A stretch of 7,779 bases of DNA from the NCBI GenBank assembly GCA_020355945.1, contig CP070627.1, positions 1,374,650 to 1,382,428 of the forward strand, given 5' to 3'. The translations under genes and the position numbers were made by a program. The DNA comes from Candidatus Aminicenantota bacterium. Lineage in GTDB: Bacteria > Acidobacteriota > Aminicenantia > UBA2199. Below, piece after piece: positions 1-5,703 of this stretch. Position 1 is the first letter of the stretch, and the number at the start of each line of letters is the position of its first letter. The notes under the pieces were generated by a model, which saw only the letters and a list, made by a program, of their open reading frames with translations, ran no database searches and had not been told where the DNA came from.

Positions 1-1538
1 CAAACTCTATCTAATGGATGACCCGAAACATTATCGCAGTTGCCATATGTGTAACTATTGAAAAGATGCATATATTTCCCGGGAATGTGAATCGGGATGT
101 TGTCAAAAGCTGTTTTCATGATTCCGCCAGCCCACCCCGCCTCGTAGGCAGCCCTCATCTGGTCCAGGCCGTCTGTAGGCGGAGCAGCGGAAAGGAGGAA
201 GGGAGACTTTATTGGCCTGCCAAAAAAATCCGTTTCCAGGGAAACCGGCCGTGATTCATAACCTTTAACAAGAAAAGAACTTTTGACCGGGTTCTCTATC
301 TTTGCTTTTTCCCCCTGGTCCAGGAAACTGTGAACCATTGCAGCGATATTCTTTCCCGAAGCAACCGCTTCCACAACGCTGGTAGGGCCGTTGACAAGGT
401 CCCCACCGTAAAAAACCGCAGGATGTTCCACCTTCTGAAAACTCGATTTTGCACCGATGGCAATGATCACATGACAAAAATCACTGCGCACCCCTCCTGT
501 TCCGGGGATGTCGGATATATCCTCAAGGTTGAATTCTTTCCCGGGACCCAGGGAAACCTTGATGGTCTTGAGACCAGTTATGTTTTTTTTATCTTTTATA
601 ATTTCGGTTACCCGTGTCCTCCCGGAAACCTCAATGTTATAGTCCAGGAGAGACTGCCGTTCATGTGAAGTTAACGGCATTTCTTTCAGGTTTTCCAGGG
701 CAATAAGTTCGACAGAGCTGGCCCCCTTCATCATCGCGGTAATGGCGCAGTCAAGGGCAGTGGCTCCTCCGCCAATAACCGCAGCTCTGCCAGTCATGGG
801 ATATTTTCCCGGGTTTTCCAGGTAGGCCAGCCCGGGGACGGCAAGCTCTTCATTTTCAATACCCAGGTTGAAGGGTGTATCAAGCCCGGAACAAACAGCC
901 ACAGCATCGAAATCCTGTTTTAAAAGCTCGAGGGGGTCGGGGATTTTTGCGTCGGTTTTCAAAGTAATATATCCAATAGATAGGAGATATTGGATATCCG
1001 ATTTAATGACCTCTTCGGGCAGCCGGGATCGTGGAATAAGGAGGCACATCCCCCCGGGTTCTTTTTTTTGTTCCAGTAAGGTCACCGAATAGCCTAACCT
1101 GGCAAGAAGCGCGGCAGCAGCGAGCCCGGAGGGCCCGGCTCCGATAATTGCTGCCTTCTTGCCATTTTTTTCAATCCCTGGAAATGAAGGCATCATGCCC
1201 AGCCGTTTAGCTTTTTCAATAATAGTGGCCTGGACAGCCGGGATATTTACGGCACGGTTCATATCTTTATAAACACAAGCCGACATGCAAAGGGTTTCGG
1301 GGCAAATTATACCGCAAATCCCGCCAAGGGGGTTAGCAGTAAATATCCTGGCCGCAGCGCGCTGGAAATCCGAGGGAAGACCCACCTTTGCAGCCAGGAT
1401 AAAATCCATGGGTGAACATCCTGCGGGGCATGCATCTTTGCAGGGTTTTTCCTGGCAATTTTCGCATTTTTCCATCTCGTATTTCAGCTGCGCATCGGTT
1501 AGAAAGAAATTTTTATCGTTATTTTTATTCGTATACAT
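1..1538 (-). CDS. Dihydropyrimidine dehydrogenase-like flavoprotein (GltD-like Fe-S/FAD part fused to DHOD-like barrel), 3' end cut by window
   Basis: The minus-strand frame is open from ATG at 1538 to the window edge: 512 codons and no stop. The start has GAGG (1545-1548) six bases upstream and a promoter behind it. Residues 25-41 hold a CxxCx4CxxxC cluster motif (CENCQEKPCKDAC). Residues 75-88 hold a second Cys set (CGIICPETLCMSAC), one residue shorter between its middle cysteines than I recall for GltD/DPD. Gln103 in NIPAVQ lies where mammalian DPD uses a Gln cluster ligand. An FAD-binding GxGxxG (IIGAGPSG) is at 131-138 and a second Rossmann motif (VIGGGATALD) follows near 255-265. From about residue 431 a dihydroorotate-dehydrogenase/PreA-like FMN barrel begins (PFLLSAAP, AGWAGGIMKTAF). 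Family knowledge: DPD and PreT/PreA reduce pyrimidines with NAD(P)H, and relatives include GltD and YgfK. The substrate here is not evident, since most of the FMN domain is outside the window. It is likely cytosolic and oxygen-sensitive. It is transcribed away from all other genes here. Confidence 0.87.
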   Translation of the reverse strand, partial: MYTNKNNDKNFFLTDAQLKYEMEKCENCQEKPCKDACPAGCSPMDFILAAKVGLPSDFQRAAARIFTANPLGGICGIICPETLCMSACVYKDMNRAVNIPAVQATIIEKAKRLGMMPSFPGIEKNGKKAAIIGAGPSGLAAAALLARLGYSVTLLEQKKEPGGMCLLIPRSRLPEEVIKSDIQYLLSIGYITLKTDAKIPDPLELLKQDFDAVAVCSGLDTPFNLGIENEELAVPGLAYLENPGKYPMTGRAAVIGGGATALDCAITAMMKGASSVELIALENLKEMPLTSHERQSLLDYNIEVSGRTRVTEIIKDKKNITGLKTIKVSLGPGKEFNLEDISDIPGTGGVRSDFCHVIIAIGAKSSFQKVEHPAVFYGGDLVNGPTSVVEAVASGKNIAAMVHSFLDQGEKAKIENPVKSSFLVKGYESRPVSLETDFFGRPIKSPFLLSAAPPTDGLDQMRAAYEAGWAGGIMKTAFDNIPIHIPGKYMHLFNSYTYGNCDNVSGHPLDRV

Positions 1539-1577
1539 ATGAAACCTCGTTTACATTTGGAGCTTCACTGGATTGGA

Positions 1578-1606
1578 ATATTAAAGGAAAGATCATAAAA
1601 TGTCAA
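1578..1606 (-). promoter_or_regulatory. Sigma70-type promoter of the DPD-like gene
   Basis: On the minus strand TTGACA (1606-1601) is followed after exactly 17 bp by TAATAT (1583-1578). The -35 is perfect and the -10 matches at 4 to 5 positions. Transcription would begin near 1571, giving a leader of about 33 bases that contains the GAGG ribosome site of the flavoprotein gene. Confidence 0.7.
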
Positions 1607-1654
1607 TAGAGAAAACCTAAAGATAGGTTGAATAAAAATTTATATGAGAAAAAT

Positions 1655-1683
1655 TTGACAAATAAATTGAAAAGGAATATACT
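1655..1683 (+). promoter_or_regulatory. Strong sigma70-type promoter of the two-gene AT-rich operon
   Basis: TTGACA (1655-1660), a 17-bp spacer and TATACT (1678-1683) form a near-consensus promoter on the plus strand. Transcription would start near 1690, leaving a leader of about 110 bases before the first gene. A weak dyad (TTGTGAT at 1717-1723, ATCACG at 1745-1750) lies in the leader; its arms are too far apart for a standard CRP site, so I give it no function. Confidence 0.72.
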
Positions 1684-1786
1684 TTATTTCCAATTGAGTT
1701 CTTTGACTTTTTTAGATTGTGATTTAAAGGGATAAAAGAGCATTATCACGAAGAGAGTGTCTCATCAGGCTTTAATGTATAAAAAA

Positions 1787-1794
1787 GGGAGGTG
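1787..1794 (+). promoter_or_regulatory. Shine-Dalgarno site GGGAGGTG choosing between two overlapping ATGs
   Basis: GGAGG ends eight bases before the ATG at 1801, which opens the 226-codon gene, and only four bases before an ATG at 1797, which opens an eight-codon frame (MNDRSNGM) that stops inside the gene. The spacing favours 1801. The tiny overlapping frame could reduce initiation at the real gene, but that is inference. Confidence 0.75.
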
Positions 1795-1800
1795 AAATGA

Positions 1801-2481
1801 ATGATCGCTCAAATGGGATGTAAAATTTATAAATCGAGCAAAATAAGAAGCGATGCATTACGGGAAAGGCTTGAAAACTACCGAAATGAAATCGAGGTGG
1901 AAGGCTTAAGCGGACGATTGATTGAGAATATTGAAGATTTTACCCTGTTGGACCAGGGGGTTCAATTCAAATTTCTATATGATTATGTGGTGCCAATACA
2001 ATATAGACAAGAAATTCAAAGAGTCCTAAGAACAGCAGATGCTGAAATAAGAATTACAGATCCTCAAGATAGCAATTTATATTTCGTGTATTCTTCGTCT
2101 AACATTGCTGACAGTATTAGAGTTAGATTGAGTAAAATATTATCCGGAACTGATAATTTTATCGAGAAAATTTCTATTCCGCCAAATGTTTTAAGAGATA
2201 TTTTAGAAGATGAAGTGGAGGCTATTGAAATAAAATATGGGTGGTGGGATAATATTGAAACCTATGCAAGAAAAGGAGCGCTTAAAGGAAATCTCAGACA
2301 AAGTAGGTATTATCGTTCTTTTGAACAAACAGGAGACCCAACATCAATTATTTTTGAATCTAATAGTACAGGAAGAACGATAAAGATAACGTCGAAAGGG
2401 ATAATCACATTTTATGGTCAAGATATTACCCAACAAGAAATAGAAGATTATATCATTGGAACTATCATTTCAGGGGTATGA
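1801..2481 (+). CDS. Unrecognised 226-residue soluble protein, first gene of AT-rich operon
   Basis: I do not recognise this family. The start is supported by a strong ribosome site and an upstream consensus promoter. There is no signal peptide and no membrane segment. The sequence alternates charged helices and beta-rich stretches (QFKFLYDYVVP, NLYFVYSSS, TSIIFES) and reads as an alpha/beta fold. Possible landmarks are KYGWWDNIETYARKGALKG (about 145-163), STGRTIKITSKGIITFYG (about 189-206) and a closing ITQQEIEDYIIGTI helix. Codon use is AT-rich (many AAA, ATT and GAA codons), unlike the GC-richer flanking genes, which suggests acquisition by transfer. Its stop overlaps the next start (ATGA), so the two products are probably made together and may interact. 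A toxin, antitoxin, defence or membrane-associated regulator cannot be told apart from sequence alone. Confidence 0.82.
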   Translation: MIAQMGCKIYKSSKIRSDALRERLENYRNEIEVEGLSGRLIENIEDFTLLDQGVQFKFLYDYVVPIQYRQEIQRVLRTADAEIRITDPQDSNLYFVYSSSNIADSIRVRLSKILSGTDNFIEKISIPPNVLRDILEDEVEAIEIKYGWWDNIETYARKGALKGNLRQSRYYRSFEQTGDPTSIIFESNSTGRTIKITSKGIITFYGQDITQQEIEDYIIGTIISGV

Positions 2482-3158
2482 AAATGAATATCGCTATTGA
2501 AATTTTATGGATAATAATTGCTTTTTTCATTGGGGCATTGTTAGAGGTTTTACTACCGGAAAAGTACAGGATGAAGTTCCAATTAAGAAAAAAGATGATA
2601 TCAAAATGGATCAAAAACCCAACTTATCGTATTGGAATATCCTCACGAATGGATTTCAAACAAAGTATGGACCTTCAAAATACGACAACCAGGCTGAGAC
2701 AAATATTTGCCAATAAAAGCCCAACCACCAGGGGCAATGAAATTCATTTTACAAACTCCCAATACAGGTATGATGCATATATGAAGATTCAACCCGCCTA
2801 CCATCAAAATGAAGATATTCTCGAAGTCTTTAGCCTCAATATTACGTCCGATTCTCAAACCAGATACAGGAATATAATAACTCAAATAATTGACTTAATC
2901 GATTCTTTAGATGAAACAGAAAGGGAGCTAATCCGAAATCTTGATCTATTTCCAGCAGGAAGAACACTGTATGTGGAAATTGAATATTTAGAAGAATTTT
3001 CAGAAATTCTAGAAAATCTAAGTGCGCAGCAGATTGAAGGATCACTCAAAGAGGCAGACACCAGGTTTGTTTACTATGGAAATAGACTAACAATAGAAGA
3101 TTCATTAAATTCAACATCCATTGAATGGTTCAAAAATGTTATCGCTTATGTGGGATGA
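2478..3158 (+). CDS. Unrecognised 226-residue membrane-anchored protein, second gene of AT-rich operon
   Basis: I do not recognise this family. Residues about 5-26 (IEILWIIIAFFIGALLEVLL) form one N-terminal transmembrane helix. It is followed by a basic stretch (KYRMKFQLRKKMISKWIK), which by the positive-inside rule puts the rest of the protein in the cytoplasm. The soluble part has helices (IITQIIDLIDSLDETERELI) and beta segments (GRTLYVEIEYL, RFVYYGNRLTI). The ATG at 2478 overlaps the upstream stop. However, AGGGG (2472-2476) sits seven bases before a second in-frame ATG at 2484, which may be the real start (224 residues). Its end, YYG..LT followed by a last helix ending in G, loosely resembles the end of its neighbour (FYG..IT, helix, G). 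The stop overlaps the start of a TIR-gene fragment by another ATGA. Confidence 0.82.
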   Translation: MKMNIAIEILWIIIAFFIGALLEVLLPEKYRMKFQLRKKMISKWIKNPTYRIGISSRMDFKQSMDLQNTTTRLRQIFANKSPTTRGNEIHFTNSQYRYDAYMKIQPAYHQNEDILEVFSLNITSDSQTRYRNIITQIIDLIDSLDETERELIRNLDLFPAGRTLYVEIEYLEEFSEILENLSAQQIEGSLKEADTRFVYYGNRLTIEDSLNSTSIEWFKNVIAYVG

Positions 3159-3292
3159 CAGCTTATTTAAAAAGGAAGCCAGGTGACGACCATGCTGCCG
3201 TATGGTGTGATACGGAACTGGATGCAAATTTCCTTTTCAATCAAAAGATAAAACCAATGATCGACGGTTCCGCTGTGTTCCTGGGAAAATAA
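3155..3292 (+). pseudogene. Fragment of a TIR-domain gene, a 45-codon frame coupled to the upstream gene
   Basis: Positions 3168-3283 align without gaps to 4295-4410 in the intact TIR gene. The last 100 bases differ at 9 sites, and 13 of 116 differ overall. The reading frame is preserved: GDDHAAVWCDTELDANFLFN here against GDDHAVVWRDQELDANSLFN there. Homology stops abruptly at 3284 and two stop codons follow (TAA TAG). The frame opens at ATG 3155, which overlaps the stop of the preceding gene (ATGA), and encodes 45 residues. It lacks the first strand (FISYS) and the catalytic glutamate of a TIR domain, so it cannot be an active NADase. I read it as the scar of a deletion, or of an insertion that broke a duplicate TIR gene. 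A retained short peptide is possible but unsupported. Confidence 0.85.
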
Positions 3293-3322
3293 TAGGGTCA
3301 AGTATTTTATCTGCTAAGTTCT

Positions 3323-3445
3323 CTAAAAATGCCTGCCAAATAATCTTTCTTTTTCTTTCCCAAATCTCTTGTTTATTTTAGCAAGGGAGGTTTTTAGTTT
3401 TTCCATTCTTCCAGGATTGGTTTTCTTTATCATTTGCACCTCCAT
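3323..3445 (-). CDS. Possible basic micro-protein of 36 to 40 residues
   Basis: On the minus strand GGAGGTG (3443-3437) stands five bases before ATG at 3433, which opens a 36-codon frame ending in TAG at 3323. An in-frame ATG at 3445 would add MEVQ. The predicted peptide begins MIKKTNPGRMEKLKTSLAKI and carries about twelve Lys/Arg against three Glu, with no membrane segment. A promoter of good quality lies just upstream. I recognise no family. The other two frames downstream also give protein-like strings (for example AFLENLADKILDP at about 3329-3291), so this could equally be the decayed end of a longer gene with frameshifts, such as an inserted element. It faces away from the repeat array and towards the TIR fragment. 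Confidence 0.35.
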   Translation of the reverse strand: MEVQMIKKTNPGRMEKLKTSLAKINKRFGKEKERLFGRHF

Positions 3446-3468
3446 GATCGTAACACCATCGTATATAC

Positions 3469-3497
3469 ATTATGTCATCAAAAAGAGGATTTGTCAA
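3469..3497 (-). promoter_or_regulatory. Sigma70-type promoter for the minus-strand micro-ORF
   Basis: On the minus strand TTGACA (3497-3492), a 17-bp spacer and CATAAT (3474-3469) match consensus at 11 of 12 positions. Transcription would start near 3462, about 17-29 bases before the candidate start codons. It lies between the repeat array and the micro-ORF. Confidence 0.55.
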
Positions 3498-3538
3498 TTT
3501 TTATTTTTTGTAGACCCAATCAATTATCCAGGAGATTT

Positions 3539-3980
3539 TTCCGGGTATTTTACTTAACCCCCGGAAAACTTTCTCAAAGGTCCGGGAAGTTTACTTTAAC
3601 TACCGGTAAACTTTCTCAAAGGTCGGGGAAGTTTGCTTGATCTTCCGGTAAACTTTTCCAAAGGTCCGGGAAGTTTGCTTGAACTTCCGGTAAACCTTCC
3701 TAAAGGTCCGGGAAGTTTGCTTAAGCTTCCGGTAAACTTTCTCAAAGGTCCGGGAAGTTTGCTTGAGCTTCCGGTAAACTTTCCCAAAGGTCCGGGAAGT
3801 TTACTTGAACTTCCGGTAAACCTTCCCAAAGGTCCGGGAAGTTTGCTTGAGCTTCCGGTAAACTTTCCCAAAGGTCCGGGAAGTTTACTTAAGCTTCCGG
3901 TAAACTTTCCCAACGGTCCAGGAAGTTTACTTATTCCTCCGGTAAACTTTCCCGAAGGTCCGAGAAGTTTACTTGAGTCG
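3539..3980. repeat. Tandem array of ten 42-bp units with hairpin potential
   Basis: Units begin at 3561, 3603, 3645, 3687, 3729, 3771, 3813, 3855, 3897 and 3939, every one exactly 42 bp apart. A half unit precedes them (about 3539-3560), and the last unit decays after about 3976. A unit reads GGTAAACTTTCCC, AAAGGTCC, GGGAAGTTTAC, then a short linker ending CTTCC. GTAAACTTTCCC pairs with GGGAAGTTTAC as an 11-bp stem with one bulged base. In several units GGAAGTT and AACTTCC form a second stem across the linker. There are no unique spacers, so it is not CRISPR. Because 42 is a multiple of three, both strands show open frames (LPVNFPKGPGSLLE on plus, SKLPGPLGKFTGSS on minus). These lack ribosome sites and stop inside unit 1 or at its edge, so I do not call them genes. 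Confidence 0.93.
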
Positions 3981-4098
3981 ATGTTGGAGAGAATTTGGCG
4001 AAATATCTTGTCTTTCCCATTGTTTTCCTTGTTCCTTGCGTCCCCGGTTTCCCCCGATTTGACAAATTGAAAAAATAAAACTGCCGTTGTCATTAAAC

Positions 4099-4127
4099 TT
4101 GCAATATTTTTTGTTTCTATTTATAAT
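4099..4127 (+). promoter_or_regulatory. Promoter of the TIR-STAND operon
   Basis: TTGCAA (4099-4104), a 17-bp spacer and a perfect TATAAT (4122-4127) lie on the plus strand in an AT-rich stretch. The predicted start near 4134 leaves a leader of about 52 bases. The 42-bp array lies entirely upstream of this promoter, so it is not in the operon transcript. A nearby TTGACA (4059-4064) has no suitable -10 partner. The interval 3981-4185 holds nothing else I can support. Confidence 0.6.
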
Positions 4128-4185
4128 AGAACATATTTAAATAATTAATCGGTTATATAGAACCAAAGATGATTCGGGGCAGCTA

Positions 4186-5703
4186 ATGGCGTTTACGCAA
4201 GGGTTTGAAAATGATGTTTTTATCAGCTATTCCCACCGCGATAACCTTGCACCCCGCTGGGTGGACCATTTTCATGATGCGCTGCTTGCCGCTCTAAAAA
4301 GAAAACTGGGTGACGACCATGCTGTCGTATGGCGCGATCAGGAACTGGATGCCAATTCCCTTTTCAATCAAAAGATAAAACGAATGATCGACAGTTCCGC
4401 TGTGTTCCTGGTGCTGCTGTCCCGGAATTATTTAAAATCCCAGTACTGCATGAAAGAGTTGGACTGGTTCTACAGCGACGAAACAGGGCTGGGGATCAGT
4501 ATCGGTGACCAGTCCCGTATTTTTATAGTTTTATTGAATAATATTCCTCATGAAGAATGGCCCGGGCGGCTCAAAGGCACCACCGGGCAAATTATGCACG
4601 ATGCCCCCAAAAACAGCGTTAAAGAGGGAGATTTTTACGATTTTGACAGCCGCCAGTTCAGGCAGGGGGTAAAAGAGATTGCAAATGCCATTACCATTAC
4701 GCTTAAAGCATTTCCCGGGGCCGGGCCGGATAAAGATGCTGTGCCACCGGGCCCCGATGAAAACGATGATTACGAATGTATCGATGTTTTTATCGCGGAT
4801 GCGGCGGATAACCTGCAAATTACCAGGGATCGTTTGATTGAAGATTTAAAAAGAGAAAAGGTTCGTATCCCGGATGAGATCCCCCCGCCGGACAATCGCC
4901 AGGAACACGATGAAGCGGTTAAACATGCAGTGGCTGGAGCACACCTGGCCATACACCTGCTGGACAACACACCGGGCCGGAGGATCAGGGACTGCAAAGA
5001 ATCCAGCTATCCCCGCCGGCAGTTGGAGATCGGACTGGAAAGCGATACCCATCAATTGACCTGGGTCCCCAAGCACCTTGATTATGAAAATATCGAAGAC
5101 GAAACCTATAAAAAATTTCTCTATGACCTGGAATTCGGGGAGCGGGTAAAGAAAAACTTCAATTTTGTAAGAGAACTCAAAACCGGGCTGAAAGACCTGG
5201 TGCTGACGAAGGTCGAAGAGATCCGCCAGCATTTAACGAAAAAAATACCTGCCGCTGCACCGGCGCCGGTTCTCCTGTCAACCCGCGAAGATGACCTGGC
5301 TTTTACCATAAAACTGGCCAGTTACCTGGATGATCAAGGTATTAAATACCAGCTCAACCCCGAGTACAGGAACATCGAGGCCACCCTAAAAGTTTTCGAT
5401 GATTTCCTGGAGCGGGCGCGAAGTGTGGTCATTGTTTGCGGGGCTGGTCCGGCTAACTGGGTCCAGGCGAAGTTACTTAAAATCCTGAAATTTATCGGCA
5501 CTCAAATGATGAATGAAAATATTAAAACCACCCTGGAGAACCTGTGGTTATTTCGTTTACCCTCAAGCCGGATTCCCGGCAAAATCCAGGAGCTGACCCG
5601 GTTAATTAATATCCAGTTCCTGGACAACACCCATTCGCATGAGCTTGATGAGAGAGTCCTGGAACCGCTGCTGCAAAGCTGCAAACCCGGGGGTGGCCCA
5701 TGA
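4186..5703 (+). CDS. TIR-domain protein with three TIR-like domains (505 residues)
   Basis: Residues 8-175 are a full TIR domain: first strand DVFISYSHRD, VVWRDQELDAN, MIDSSAVFLVLLS, then NYLKSQYCMKELDWF, in which Glu91 sits at the catalytic position of TIR NADases. Residues about 197-345 form a second, divergent TIR-like unit (ECIDVFIADAADNL, AHLAIHLLDN, SYPRRQLEIGLES, LTWVPKHLD). Residues about 360-495 form a third (APVLLSTREDDLAF, SVVIVCGAGPANWVQAKL) with no obvious catalytic Glu in context. Family knowledge: bacterial TIR domains either cleave NAD+ or make signal nucleotides, or act as assembly modules. The protein has no signal peptide or membrane helix. The start is fixed by the TIR strand beginning within ten residues; the ribosome site is weak (CGGGG). 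Its stop overlaps the start of the STAND gene, so the two are probably made together, the TIR protein being effector or adaptor. The domain 1 call is firm; domains 2 and 3 are inference. Confidence 0.92.
   Translation: MAFTQGFENDVFISYSHRDNLAPRWVDHFHDALLAALKRKLGDDHAVVWRDQELDANSLFNQKIKRMIDSSAVFLVLLSRNYLKSQYCMKELDWFYSDETGLGISIGDQSRIFIVLLNNIPHEEWPGRLKGTTGQIMHDAPKNSVKEGDFYDFDSRQFRQGVKEIANAITITLKAFPGAGPDKDAVPPGPDENDDYECIDVFIADAADNLQITRDRLIEDLKREKVRIPDEIPPPDNRQEHDEAVKHAVAGAHLAIHLLDNTPGRRIRDCKESSYPRRQLEIGLESDTHQLTWVPKHLDYENIEDETYKKFLYDLEFGERVKKNFNFVRELKTGLKDLVLTKVEEIRQHLTKKIPAAAPAPVLLSTREDDLAFTIKLASYLDDQGIKYQLNPEYRNIEATLKVFDDFLERARSVVIVCGAGPANWVQAKLLKILKFIGTQMMNENIKTTLENLWLFRLPSSRIPGKIQELTRLINIQFLDNTHSHELDERVLEPLLQSCKPGGGP

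Noticed and set aside
330..668. Plus-strand frames in 18-1609
   Set aside because: They are shadows of the minus-strand flavoprotein gene, whose frame shows clear cluster and nucleotide-binding motifs.
1717..1750. Possible CRP-like dyad TTGTGAT / ATCACG
   Set aside because: Arms are about 21 bp apart, too far for a standard CRP/FNR half-site pair, and one arm is imperfect.
3369..3557. Plus-strand 62-codon hydrophobic frame
   Set aside because: No ribosome site, and its sequence is the complement of a better supported minus-strand promoter and micro-ORF.
3539..3980. CRISPR array
   Set aside because: Units are contiguous with no unique spacers and no cas genes are present.
3633..4070. Plus-strand 145-codon frame with 14-residue repeats (LPVNFPKGPGSLLE)
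   Set aside because: It starts at TTG inside the repeat, has no ribosome site, and is a product of a 42-bp period divisible by three; a stop at 3597 cuts it off from the first array unit.
3596..4093. Minus-strand 165-codon frame (SKLPGPLGKFTGSS repeats) with an ATG
   Set aside because: No Shine-Dalgarno sequence before the ATG, non-repetitive part not protein-like, and it ends inside the array although the repeats go on; opposite-strand frame is equally open.
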